Assembly: GCA_030018795.1 (NCBI GenBank)
Contig: JASEHA010000007.1
Coordinates: forward strand, 1-20,214
Reading direction: 5' to 3'
DNA: 20,214 nucleotides
Source: a bacterium
GTDB taxonomy: Bacteria; UBA9089; CG2-30-40-21
The notes under the pieces: generated by a model
Told to the model about the DNA's origin: nothing
Seen by the model: the letters and a program-made list of their open reading frames with translations, nothing else
Database searches by the model: none
Shown: one piece after another, positions 1 to 7,340 of the stretch
Layout: every line of letters starts with the position of its first letter
How positions within the stretch are numbered: the stretch's first letter is position 1
Translations under genes and position numbers: made by a program

Positions 1-10
1 ATTCTATAGG

Positions 11-47
11 GACACTAAAAAATCTGTAGTGTCAAAATCAGATTTTT
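11..47. repeat. Two overlapping, mutually exclusive short hairpins
   Basis: GACACTA (11-17) can pair with TAGTGTC (27-33). The bases between them, AAAAATCTG (18-26), can instead pair with CAGATTTTT (39-47). The two stems cannot form together, a geometry like a small terminator/antiterminator switch. No gene start or end is visible nearby, because the window begins here, so the function is unknown. It may equally be the edge of a dispersed repeat. Confidence 0.35.
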
Positions 48-186
48 GAAATTCACAACTTGTTGATAGTCAATAATTTAACTTTTTGAATCGCGAACTT
101 GGGTTAAGGGAATTCATTCTAAACAGTATTGGGTCTGGCTCTGATTTCCTCTTCTTGCGGGTATCACACATAAGACGCAATCTTCA

Positions 187-259
187 CGTAGGATGGGTGT
201 TAACCCATCTATTCCCCCCTGCGTTGATGAAAAATAGATGGGTTAGCACCCATCCTACG
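187..259. repeat. REP-like palindrome A (GTAGGATGGGT ... ACCCATCCTAC)
   Basis: The arms at 187-213 and 233-259 are reverse complements over 27 bases with one mismatch, around a 19-base loop. The element starts GTAG and ends CTAC after one flanking base on each side. It lies just past the stop codon of the NTPase pseudogene. It is one of five palindromes in the window with GTAG/CTAC ends. The 64-codon plus-strand open frame at 86-280 crosses this hairpin, has no recognisable product and is rejected as a gene. Confidence 0.85.
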
Positions 260-276
260 TCTAAAAATGGAAGGTG

Positions 277-1918
277 TTAACTTGACATTGCTTGCCTTAA
301 TCTGGCTTGAATCTCTTCTGGGCGGTGAAACTCCTGGGCGAATTCTGATGACGGGTAGACCACTAAGCCATCTGCAAACCAGATTAAATCCATAGCTGCC
401 TCTGATGCGTCAAATATACCATCCGGGGTGTAGACCACCCAACGACCATCTCCCCAGCAAGAAATTAGGGTGTAAATTAATTTGCCGCTCGCCACATCCC
501 ACAGCTTCACCGTATTATCTGAACTTCCAGAGGTCAGGAGTTTTCCATCCGGGCTGAAGTGGACGCTTCTGACGTCAGATGAATGGCCTGTCTGGAGCAC
601 GGGTGTGAGTTGGTTGACAGAGACATCCGGCATAGAAGCTCGGAAAAAATCAGCTTGGGCAATCTGAGGCTGAGAAATATTAGCCCGTGCCAGCCTGGCG
701 TAGGCAAAGGCAGCATTATTGAGAAGGGCGGACGAAAGGTCTGAGCGACAGAAGAAGATACCAGCTCCCTTTGCTTCAGAAAAATCACATTGGGCAAGGT
801 TTGTGCCCGAGAGGTCAGCTGCATCGAGCTTTGCCCTACGCAGGGAGTTTCCGGTGAGATTGACTTGAGAAGCCTTAGCCCTGGTCAGATTTACTTCGGA
901 GAGATCGCCTGACAGGGCAGCTTGAGCCAGGTTTGCTTCTTCAAGATTTGCATGATTTAAATAAACAGAGTTCAGCCTGACTGCGGATAAATCCACGCCG
1001 GATAAATCTGCACCTTCCAGATGGAAGGCAGCAGGAGCAGGGGATGAGCCGGACCTCAGCCTATCCCAGCAGGTCTTGAGCAGCAGGGCGTTTTCACTTA
1101 CCTGAAAGGTGTAAACAGATTCAAGGATGTTGGTGATGGTCTGCTGGGTTGAGTTGAGGTTAAAGGATGGGTAGTGAACAAGGTCAACAGCAAACTCCAG
1201 CACCTCTTTACTCAGCCGTGGTAGAGTTAAAACAGTGGCATCCCGGCTGGAGAGTTGTCGGGCTATATGTCGGGCTAAGAAGAACTCCATGAATGAGCGA
1301 TGAGCAAAGCGATAGTTGCCTTTTGGGTCACGCATAAGGAAGGTAGCAGTTCGCAGGTCAGTATCAGCCCGGGCAGCATCTTCCATGGTTACTGCAGGCA
1401 TCTTCTCCTTCATCTGTTCCTGTAGCCATTTCCGCAATTCCTCAAAATGGATTTCCTGTCGTGCCTGTGCCCATAATCGCCGGGCAAGCTCTTCCATGAA
1501 TTCGACCTTAAGGGTAGGTAAAAACAGGTGTTTGCCTACATCCCTGTCCATCCATTCTGAAACCACAGTTTCATAGACATCTGCTGCCCCAACCCTTTTG
1601 CCTGATTTAGCTAGCCAGTGCCTCAAGCTGAGTCAGATGGGCGGTGATGAGTGAAAGCAAATATGGCCGTTGAGCCAGGTCAGTCAAATCATTGACGCTC
1701 TTGAGGAATTCAAATACCTCATTACCCCTGCCAGGCAGAACCTTTTCCAGATACTGACGGATTCGTTTTTCATCAAAGGGCTTAAGATAGATGAAGAGGA
1801 AATCAGTCTGGCTGTATCCATCTCGAGTGCGGACAGCAGCACCACCCCTAACCTTGCCCCTTTCGTCCGGGCGATTAACGCAGATTCTCGCAGATTTTTC
1901 AGGATTATGGTAGGGGGT
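277..1918 (-). pseudogene. Frameshifted, 5'-truncated STAND/NACHT-type NTPase with pentapeptide repeats and one WD40 blade
   Basis: The downstream piece is a 449-codon frame (1626-277). It has a helical region with a motif like FAHRSFMEFFLA, typical of the end of NACHT modules. Pentapeptide repeats follow (A[DN]L-type, residues about 200-330, for example EGADLSGVDLSAVRL). Then comes a single WD40 blade (GHSSDVRSVHFSPDGK to VKLWDVASGK) and a tail with DGRWVVYTPDGIFDAS. The upstream minus-strand frame, open from 1918 to a stop at 1607-1609, translates as the preceding NTPase part (GGAAVRTRDGYSQTDFLFIY, then LAQRPYLLSLITAHLTQLEALA) and joins sensibly to KSGKRVGAADVYETVV after a one-base frame change near 1603-1613. 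No Walker A motif is present: an in-frame stop at 1919-1921, in palindrome B, cuts off the 5' end. Such proteins are signalling or defence NTPases with sensor repeats. Base composition looks more GC-rich by eye than the neighbours, suggesting transfer. The remaining 449-codon frame could still be translated. Confidence 0.8.
1875..1900. repeat. Fragment of an ACGCAGATT/CGCAGATTTTT dispersed repeat
   Basis: The sequence AACGCAGATTCTCGCAGATT is of a kind I recognise from intergenic spacers of many environmental bacterial genomes. Here it lies at the broken 5' edge of the NTPase pseudogene, next to palindrome B. Its minus-strand frame is still open, so it has become part of the pseudogene reading frame. 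The family assignment is from memory and untested. Confidence 0.4.
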
Positions 1919-1940
1919 TCAAGATTTTTTGAACCCCTAC
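1910..1940. repeat. REP-like palindrome B (GTAGGGGTTCAA ... TTGAACCCCTAC)
   Basis: The left arm 1910-1922 (GTAGGGGGTTCAA, one extra G) pairs with the right arm 1929-1940 (TTGAACCCCTAC) around a 6-base loop. It begins GTAG and ends CTAC like the other palindromes in the window. The minus-strand stop codon TGA at 1919-1921, which ends the readable NTPase frame, lies inside it. Insertion of this element is therefore a plausible cause of the truncation. Confidence 0.8.
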
Positions 1941-2158
1941 AATCGTTTCTTGCTGTTGCCAAATTATCATATATCTTGATAATCTGCGTCCCATTTCCAT
2001 ATTATTTGTGGCAAAACGCCCTGATTGCTCAGGTCGGTAAAATTTGATTTGCTTAAAATAAGCACTATATGCTTGCAGATAAAATCAACAGGATACTGTT
2101 GTCATAGTTAATTGTGAGATTTAGATGCGTTTGCCCTGCCAGTCCCTTCAGATTTTTC

Positions 2159-2188
2159 TTGACATAGCCGATATTGTTATTGTATAAT
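2159..2188 (+). promoter_or_regulatory. Near-perfect sigma-70 promoter
   Basis: TTGACA at 2159-2164 and TATAAT at 2183-2188 are separated by 18 bases, so both hexamers match the housekeeping sigma consensus exactly. Transcription would start near 2195 and run towards the LysM/NlpC gene, leaving a leader of about 260 bases. This is the strongest promoter match I found in the window. Confidence 0.75.
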
Positions 2189-2218
2189 AGTTAGTTGTGA
2201 TATAATTAAAGGTAGTAA

Positions 2219-2458
2219 CAAAGAAACAAGCCTCTTGATCTATCCAGTCAACATGTTGTTATTCCGAATATAGCTGAGGTCAGAAAGGTTGCGGCTAAAT
2301 TACACGATGAAGGTAAGGCATGGAAAAGCGAGGTATTTGGTTGGCAAGCAGAATATAATTCTAAAACGACCAGAGCTACCGCTAATATAGTTAATTGCAA
2401 ACAAAGGCGTTATGAGTCGGCTCAATCGGTATTACACTACTTCAAGGAGGGCAGGAAT
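2219..2458 (+). other. 80-codon open stretch without a start codon, in frame with the downstream hydrolase
   Basis: After a TAA at 2216-2218 the frame stays open for 80 codons directly into the ATG at 2459. It reads, for example, HVVIPNIAEVRKVAAKLHDE and later KQRRYESAQSVLHYFKEG. It has no ATG, GTG or TTG in frame. The real start of the hydrolase is clearly 2459, because a signal peptide begins there behind a strong ribosome binding site. This stretch may be the remnant of a decapitated gene or an open leader by chance. I do not recognise the protein. Confidence 0.35.
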
Positions 2459-3568
2459 ATGTCAAAAAGGTTAACTATCAATATTCTTGCAGGGATATTT
2501 ATCTTTTTCCCAACAATCTCATGGGGTGTGCTTTACCATACGGTAAGTGGAGATGAAACCCTCTGGCGTATAGCCAAAAAATATGGCATTTCTGTAGAAG
2601 AATTACAACAGATTAATGGGTTGAACGGGAATCTTATCTATAAGGGGCAACGGCTTTGTGTCCAGAAAGAGAATACGGAATGCAGAATAAGAAATGAGAA
2701 GGATAGGAGGCAAAAGCCAGAAGCCAGAAGCCAGAAGCCAGAATCTATGGAAGAGAATGTGAAAGGCAGTGGGCAGGAGGCAGGCATCGTTCAGGAGACA
2801 ATATCGAGTCCTCAGAAAAGCCATGTTGTCAAAAAGGGTGATACGCTTTTTTCTATTGCCAGACGAAATGGCTGTACGGTAAATGAGCTGAAAAGGCTTA
2901 ATCACCTGGTTGATAATACGATAGAGGTAAATCAGGTGTTAGCTCTTTGCAACTCTATACCCTGTCAGTGGGTAACACCTCAAGTGAATGCAAAGGGAGC
3001 CCCTCTGGCAGAAGGAGTCCCACCAGCAGAGGAACCTCCTCTGGCAGATGATGCCCATCTGCCAGATGTTTTTGCAGCAGATGAGGGAGCCCCTCTGGCA
3101 GAGAAAGCCTCTCCTGTAGTTGAAGAAAAATATTGGGATGCTGTAGATTCTGCTGCAATTGCAGATATCCAGTTTTCAGAGAATCCAAGTGCTATCGCAA
3201 GCCAGATAGTTGATACAGCCAAGAGGTATCTTTACCTTCCCTATAAATCCGGTGGTGAGATTGGGGATGAGGCTACAGATTGTTCAGGATTTGTGAAAAG
3301 AACATTCGGTTATTTTGGGATAATGCTGCCAAGGACTGCAAGGGAACAGTGGGGTAAAGGCTCCCCAGTAACAGAGTTGCAGGAAGGGGATCTGGTATTT
3401 TTTGCTACCTATGCCTCTTACCCCTCTCATGTAGGCATCTATATTGGTGGGGACAGATTCATTCATTCATCATCCTATCGCAGTGGTGGGGTTAGGATTG
3501 ATTCTCTGGGTTCCCCCTATTATCACCAAAGATACCTTGGGGCAAGAAGAGTGGTCGCTGTTGAGTAG
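2459..3568 (+). CDS. Secreted LysM-LysM-NlpC/P60 cell-wall hydrolase
   Basis: This 369-residue exported protein should bind peptidoglycan through its LysM domains and cut the stem peptide with its NlpC/P60 cysteine peptidase domain. A signal peptide (residues 1-23, MSKRL then a hydrophobic run) leads into LysM 1 (about 26-68) and LysM 2 (about 122-163). A low-complexity Ala/Pro/Glu linker (about 175-225) precedes the catalytic domain (about 245-369). The nucleophile is Cys275 in DCSGFV and the base is His324 in SHVGIYIGG; a later His in FIHSSS may be the third residue. The start is fixed by AAGGAGGG at 2444-2451, seven bases before the ATG. The two linker regions contain dispersed DNA repeats in frame: an AGAAGCC heptad near 2711-2745 and GGGAGCCCCTCTGGCAGA at 2995 and 3085. 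Likely role: wall remodelling at growth or division, with endopeptidase specificity inferred from the family. Confidence 0.9.
   Translation: MSKRLTINILAGIFIFFPTISWGVLYHTVSGDETLWRIAKKYGISVEELQQINGLNGNLIYKGQRLCVQKENTECRIRNEKDRRQKPEARSQKPESMEENVKGSGQEAGIVQETISSPQKSHVVKKGDTLFSIARRNGCTVNELKRLNHLVDNTIEVNQVLALCNSIPCQWVTPQVNAKGAPLAEGVPPAEEPPLADDAHLPDVFAADEGAPLAEKASPVVEEKYWDAVDSAAIADIQFSENPSAIASQIVDTAKRYLYLPYKSGGEIGDEATDCSGFVKRTFGYFGIMLPRTAREQWGKGSPVTELQEGDLVFFATYASYPSHVGIYIGGDRFIHSSSYRSGGVRIDSLGSPYYHQRYLGARRVVAVE
2711..2745. repeat. AGAAGCC heptad repeat inside the hydrolase gene
   Basis: About four copies of a 7-base unit (AGAAGCC) run through the inter-LysM linker and encode QKPEARSQKPES. Three units make 21 bases, so the array keeps frame. 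Closely similar 7-base arrays (AGAATCC/AGAAGTC) occur in non-coding DNA at 17057-17087 and 20118-20145 and, inverted, at about 17262-17290. Confidence 0.75.
2995..3110. repeat. GGGAGCCCCTCTGGCAGA repeat copies inside the hydrolase linker
   Basis: Two exact 18-base copies lie at 2995-3012 and 3085-3102, 90 bases (30 codons) apart, each encoding an APLAE-type segment. A diverged copy lies between them (about 3029-3063). A further copy lies outside the gene at 3613-3650. The intergenic copy and the 3085 copy remain similar for about 30 bases, past the 18-base core. Confidence 0.75.
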
Positions 3569-3612
3569 CTAATGTCGCATCAATCATCAATTGTCGGATA
3601 GATTAATGTGGG

Positions 3613-3655
3613 CAGGAGGAAGCTCCTCTGGCAGAGAGAGCCTCTGCCCTTTCTC
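3613..3655 (+). terminator. Repeat-derived hairpin after the hydrolase gene, possible weak terminator
   Basis: GGCAGAG (3630-3636) pairs with CTCTGCC (3642-3648) around a 5-base loop, and the run CTTTCTC follows. A second small hairpin, AGGAG/CTCCT, lies just upstream. The same sequence type occurs inside the preceding gene. The T-run is poor, so termination activity is uncertain. Confidence 0.4.
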
Positions 3656-3658
3656 AAT

Positions 3659-3686
3659 GTAGAGACGCGATTAATCGCGTCTCTAC
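3659..3686. repeat. REP-like palindrome C, perfect 28-base (GTAGAGACGCGATT and its complement)
   Basis: The two 14-base halves are exact reverse complements with no loop. The ends are GTAG and CTAC. From memory, very similar AGAGACGCGATTxATCGCGTCTCT palindromes are abundant in filamentous cyanobacterial genomes, which I cannot check here. It lies between the hydrolase and ppdK. Confidence 0.85.
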
Positions 3687-3757
3687 TGCATGTGACAGGA
3701 CACTACTAGCAGTTAACTGTTAGCTAATAGCTTAGTTAAGTAAGGAGGTTTTAAGGC

Positions 3758-6415
3758 ATGAGCAAGTTTGTGTATTTTTTTGGCAATGGCAAGGCAGAAG
3801 GCACAGGAACAATGAAGGATTTATTGGGTGGAAAGGGTGCAGGATTGGCAGAGATGACCAATATCAATATCCCTGTCCCACCAGGGTTTACCATTACTAC
3901 TGAGGCATGTATCTATTATTATAAGAACAATAAGCAATATCCAGCAGGGCTGCAGGAACAGATAGACCAAAACCTTGAGGCTCTGGAAAAACTTATGGGT
4001 AAAAAGCTTGGTGATCACCATGACCCTCTCTTGGTTTCAGTGCGTTCTGGGGCAAAGATTTCTATGCCCGGGATGATGGATACGGTTCTTAATCTTGGCT
4101 TAAACAATGAGACAACAAAAGGATTGGCTATTAAAACAAACAATGAAAGGTTTGCTTATGATGCCTATCGAAGGTTTATTCAGATGTTTTCCAATGTGGT
4201 TCTTGGTGTAAAACACAGCGATTTTGAGTTTATCCTGGATGAGGTAAAGCGTGATGAGGGTGTAACCTTAGATAATGAGCTTTCAACAGAGGCATTGAGA
4301 AATCTGGTTGCCCGGTATCTGCGAATGCTTCGCGAGGTAGAACGGATTGACTTTCCACAGAATCCGAGACAGCAATTAAAGATGGCTATTGATGCGGTCT
4401 TTGAGTCATGGGACAGTCCGCGGGCTGTAACCTATCGTAAGCTGTATGATATTCCTGATAGTCTTGGTACCGCGGTTAACGTCCAGAGCATGGTCTTTGG
4501 CAACATGGGTGATACCTGTGCCACTGGTGTTGCTTTTACCCGCAACCCCTCTACAGGTGAAAAGCTCTTTTATGGCGAATACCTGACAAATGCTCAGGGT
4601 GAGGATGTAGTGGCTGGTATTAGAACACCAAGACCTATTGCCTATCTTAATAATGAGATGCCAGAGGCATATGCTCAATTAACAGATATTTATAAGACCC
4701 TTGAAAATCACTATAAAGAGATGCAGGATATCGAGTTTACCATTGAAAATCAAAGACTTTATATGCTTCAGACACGAACAGGAAAACGAACAGCAGCAGC
4801 AGCCATAAAGGTAGCTGTAGATATGGTTGAAGAGGGATTAATTACTAAAGAACAGGCATTGTTAAGGGTAGACCCAGCTCAGCTTGACCAGCTTCTTCAC
4901 CCGCATATTGACCCAAAGGCAAAGATAGAGGCAATAGCTGTTGGGCTGAATGCCTCGCCAGGGGCAGTTTCAGGGGCAGTTGTCTTTTCTGCTGATGATG
5001 CTTGCAGTTGGGCAGAACAAGGGAAAAGGGTTGTCTTAGTCAGAAAGGAGACATCACCAGATGATATTCATGGTATGGCTGTTGCAGTGGGAATATTAAC
5101 CGCTCATGGCGGCATGACCTCTCATGCTGCGGTTGTGGCTCGAGGCATGGGTAAGTCCTGTGTGGCCGGGTGCGAAGCAATAAAGGTGGATGAGAATAAT
5201 AAACGATTTACGGTTGGCGAAATTGTTATCTCTGAGGGAGATATTATCACCATTGATGGCTCAAGCGGCAGGGTTATCATGGGTAAAGCACCAACCATTG
5301 AGGCTGAAATGACACCAGAAGGGATAAAATTACTTGGCTGGGCAGATGAGATTCGCAAGCTCAAGATCAGAACAAATGCAGATGACCCTGCAGCCTCTAA
5401 AAAGGCACGGGAATTTGGTGCTGAGGGGATAGGTTTATGCCGGACAGAGCATATGTTCTTTGCTGAGGATAGACTGCCTATCATGCAGGAGATGATCCTG
5501 GCTGAAGATGAAAAGGAAAGAAGAAAGGCTTTAGACAAACTCCTGCCAATGCAACGAGGCGACTTCTATGAGATGCTAAAAGCCATGCAGGGATTGCCTG
5601 TCACCATCAGACTGCTTGACCCGCCACTCCATGAATTCTTGCCAAGTCATGAAGAGCTTTTGGTAGAAATAACCAAACTGGAGATGATTGGTAAGGATAA
5701 GGAGGAAATTGCTGAAAAGAAGAAGTTACTCCATAAGGTTGAAAACCTGCGGGAATTAAACCCCATGCTTGGCTTAAGAGGGTGTCGTCTGGGAATATCT
5801 TTCCCAGAGATTACTGAGATGCAGGCAAGGGCAATCATCCAGGCTGCCTGTGACCTGACAAAAGAGGGAATTATTGTCTTTCCAGAGATAATGGTTCCAT
5901 TGGTCAGCACCGTCGCAGAGATTAAAGTACAAAAGGAATTGATTCAAAAAACAGCCGAAGAGGTGTTTGAGGAAAAGGGAATCAGGGTTGACTACCTGAT
6001 AGGGACAATGATTGAGCTGCCAAGGGCAGCTATTACCGCAGACAGAATAGCCCATGAGGCACAATTCTTCTCCTTTGGTACAAATGATCTGACTCAGACT
6101 ACCTTTGGCTTCTCCAGGGATGATGCTGAGGGCAAGTTCCTTGACAGGTATGTAGAAACAGGTCTCCTTGAAAAGAACCCATTTGAGGTCTTAGATAGAG
6201 ATGGTGTCGGAGCATTGGTGAAGATAGGCACAGAAAAGGGACGATCAGTAAAGCCTGACCTCAAGATAGGGATATGCGGCGAGCATGGCGGTAACCCAAG
6301 CTCTATAGAATTCTGCCATATGACTGGCTTGAATTATGTCAGCTGCTCCCCATACCGCGTGCCTATTGCCAGACTTGCTGCGGCTCAGGTTGTGTTGAAA
6401 TTGCAAAATCAGTAG
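3758..6415 (+). CDS. ppdK: Pyruvate, phosphate dikinase
   Basis: This cytosolic enzyme reversibly interconverts ATP, phosphate and pyruvate with AMP, pyrophosphate and phosphoenolpyruvate. In anaerobes it often runs as a PPi-linked glycolytic enzyme or supplies PEP for gluconeogenesis. The 885 residues match the family length (about 870-900). The N-terminal nucleotide-binding domain opens with GNGKAEGTGTMKDLLGGKGA. The swivelling phosphohistidine domain carries GGMTSHAAVVARGMGK with catalytic His456. The C-terminal PEP/pyruvate barrel has GLCRTEHMFF and GICGEHGGNP with catalytic Cys840. The start is supported by AAGGAGG at 3742-3748, nine bases before the ATG. No domain is missing. No partner gene lies in the same operon and no PPDK regulatory protein is nearby. 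I see no clear promoter in the repeat-filled 189-base gap upstream. Confidence 0.98.
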   Translation: MSKFVYFFGNGKAEGTGTMKDLLGGKGAGLAEMTNINIPVPPGFTITTEACIYYYKNNKQYPAGLQEQIDQNLEALEKLMGKKLGDHHDPLLVSVRSGAKISMPGMMDTVLNLGLNNETTKGLAIKTNNERFAYDAYRRFIQMFSNVVLGVKHSDFEFILDEVKRDEGVTLDNELSTEALRNLVARYLRMLREVERIDFPQNPRQQLKMAIDAVFESWDSPRAVTYRKLYDIPDSLGTAVNVQSMVFGNMGDTCATGVAFTRNPSTGEKLFYGEYLTNAQGEDVVAGIRTPRPIAYLNNEMPEAYAQLTDIYKTLENHYKEMQDIEFTIENQRLYMLQTRTGKRTAAAAIKVAVDMVEEGLITKEQALLRVDPAQLDQLLHPHIDPKAKIEAIAVGLNASPGAVSGAVVFSADDACSWAEQGKRVVLVRKETSPDDIHGMAVAVGILTAHGGMTSHAAVVARGMGKSCVAGCEAIKVDENNKRFTVGEIVISEGDIITIDGSSGRVIMGKAPTIEAEMTPEGIKLLGWADEIRKLKIRTNADDPAASKKAREFGAEGIGLCRTEHMFFAEDRLPIMQEMILAEDEKERRKALDKLLPMQRGDFYEMLKAMQGLPVTIRLLDPPLHEFLPSHEELLVEITKLEMIGKDKEEIAEKKKLLHKVENLRELNPMLGLRGCRLGISFPEITEMQARAIIQAACDLTKEGIIVFPEIMVPLVSTVAEIKVQKELIQKTAEEVFEEKGIRVDYLIGTMIELPRAAITADRIAHEAQFFSFGTNDLTQTTFGFSRDDAEGKFLDRYVETGLLEKNPFEVLDRDGVGALVKIGTEKGRSVKPDLKIGICGEHGGNPSSIEFCHMTGLNYVSCSPYRVPIARLAAAQVVLKLQNQ

Positions 6416-6425
6416 TAATTCAAGA

Positions 6426-6516
6426 AAATAGCACACGGATGACACTGATTGGACGGATTATTACGGATACTTCTTTACTTAAATCCGTTGCGTCTGTGTA
6501 AATCTGTGTGCTATTT
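6426..6516. repeat. Inverted repeat with AAATAGCACACGGAT ends
   Basis: AAATAGCACACGGAT (6426-6440) is the reverse complement, with one mismatch, of ATCTGTGTGCTATTT (6502-6516). The interior repeats ACGGATT/AATCCGT motifs. Elements of the type ACACGGATTTACACGGATT are, as far as I recall, frequent in intergenic DNA of many uncultured bacteria. It sits 10 bases after the ppdK stop and could fold at the end of that transcript, but has no T-run. Confidence 0.65.
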
Positions 6517-6609
6517 GATGCTTGGGCTATAGTGGCTGCTTGTTGAGAGCGTTGTAAGCAGTTTCCAGATTTAACACGGGTTTTTAAGAATTTCAGAGAC
6601 GTAAAAGGA

Positions 6610-6870
6610 TCGTGGGGGTCATGTCTGTTTATCGTGTCCGGTAGGAGGCTAAGACCTGGTGAGAAAAAGGGTTACGACTTGTTGTTATCGAATTGTTCGA
6701 CAGGAGTGGCAGGAGGTGGACGGAAAAGATTGTTGAGCAAGAAAGTAGGAGTTGACGCCTCTTACTCGATGTTCAAGTTTTTACTGGTGACCAAGCAAGG
6801 AGACGAGGAGGCGAGAAGTCCTGCGGTGAATTACGTTTGCCCTGGAGGCATGTCGCAAGCTTTCACACTA
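6610..6870. other. GC-richer island of unknown nature, candidate structured RNA or element remnant
   Basis: This segment looks clearly richer in G than its A/T-rich flanks. It has purine-rich blocks such as GGAGTGGCAGGAGGTGGACG and no stop codon in one plus frame for over 100 codons. It includes 22 bases (6762-6783, beginning TTACTCGATGTTCAAGTTTT) that recur exactly at 20158-20179. I could not match it to tmRNA, RNase P RNA, 6S RNA or a group II intron domain. It may be a piece of a retroelement or a dispersed repeat. Confidence 0.3.
6762..6783 (+). repeat. 22-base dispersed repeat, copy 1
   Basis: It begins TTACTCGATGTTCAAGTTTT and is identical over 22 bases to 20158-20179. An exact match of this length by chance within 20 kb is very unlikely. 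The flanking bases differ on both sides. Confidence 0.75.
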
Positions 6871-6979
6871 AAGAGAACAACCCCAAAAGTAATCGTTTTT
6901 TCTCCGTGTCTCTGTGTCTCTGTGGTGAATATTTCACAAAATCCTAATGTAAATCCCCTTATCTGCCGATAATAGAACT

Positions 6980-7099
6980 AAGAAAAAAGAAAAATGGTTG
7001 AAATTTATGGGTTTTTTCAACAAATGAAAAAAAATGAAAAAAAGTTGCTTTTTTTTGAAAATTTTTCTTGACAAATTCAAATAAATAAGATATTATAAT
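6980..7099 (+). promoter_or_regulatory. Promoter for flgD-flgE with A/T-tract upstream region
   Basis: TTGACA at 7068-7073 is followed after 17 bases by TATTAT (7091-7096); the overlapping TATAAT at 7094-7099 would give a 20-base spacer. Upstream, 6980-7067 is a run of phased A- and T-tracts, including a small hairpin GTTGAAA/TTTCAAC (6997-7021), resembling an UP element. This is a housekeeping-type promoter, not the TGGCAC-N5-TTGC type of sigma-54 often used for hook genes. It would leave a leader of about 235 bases before flgD. Confidence 0.6.
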
Positions 7100-7340
7100 T
7101 CATGATTTATGAGCCGTTAATACCTGAATTACTTTTCTACTATCTGCCTGAAGAACTGGGGGGAAACTTTAGGGATTATAGATATCTTATTTAGGGATAT
7201 TTATAAGTATGTCGTGTGTAATAATTCTACTAAAATAAGTGTATCTTGGGATTGGAGTGTGTGAAAAATTCAAGGCTTGAATTGAATTTTCTATTCCAAT
7301 TGCTATCAGTCCAGTGAGATAAAGAAGTGGCAGGTGTAAA

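Larger units (their letters stand above)
1941..2458. other. Gene-poor gap: no recognised gene to 2158, then promoter and leader
   Basis: From 1941 to 2158 I see no convincing gene on either strand. The overlapping frames on both strands at 1670-2047 run across the pseudogene and palindrome B and show no family features. A consensus promoter is at 2159-2188. Bases 2219-2458 are open in frame with the downstream hydrolase and are listed separately. Confidence 0.5.
6416..7067. other. Repeat-rich non-coding gap upstream of the flagellar genes
   Basis: This gap holds, in order: an inverted repeat (6426-6516), a more GC-rich segment of about 240 bases (6610-6870) sharing a 22-base exact match with the end of the window, a CTCTGTGTCTCTGTGGTGAA element (about 6900-6930), and a strongly A/T-tracted stretch (6980-7067). 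A 112-codon plus-strand frame (6634-6972) spans several of these elements. It has no ribosome binding site that I would trust and no recognisable family, so I do not call it a gene. Confidence 0.6.

Noticed and set aside
187..259. Palindrome A as an intrinsic terminator for the minus-strand pseudogene
   Set aside because: No T-run follows the stem in that direction and the loop is 19 bases; its GTAG/CTAC ends fit a REP-like repeat better.
86..280. 64-codon plus-strand frame at the start of the window
   Set aside because: It runs straight through palindrome A and ends opposite the NTPase gene; no ribosome binding site or family features.
1670..2047. 125-codon plus-strand frame
   Set aside because: It is antisense to the NTPase remnant, whose minus-strand translation is recognisable, and it crosses palindrome B.
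6634..6972. 112-codon plus-strand frame as a gene
   Set aside because: It spans several distinct dispersed repeats, including CTCTGTGTCTCTGTGGTGAA, lacks a convincing start signal, and matches no family I know.
7105..7340. Cyclic-di-GMP riboswitch in the flgD leader
   Set aside because: I could not find the conserved GEMM core motifs; a covariance search would be needed to say more.
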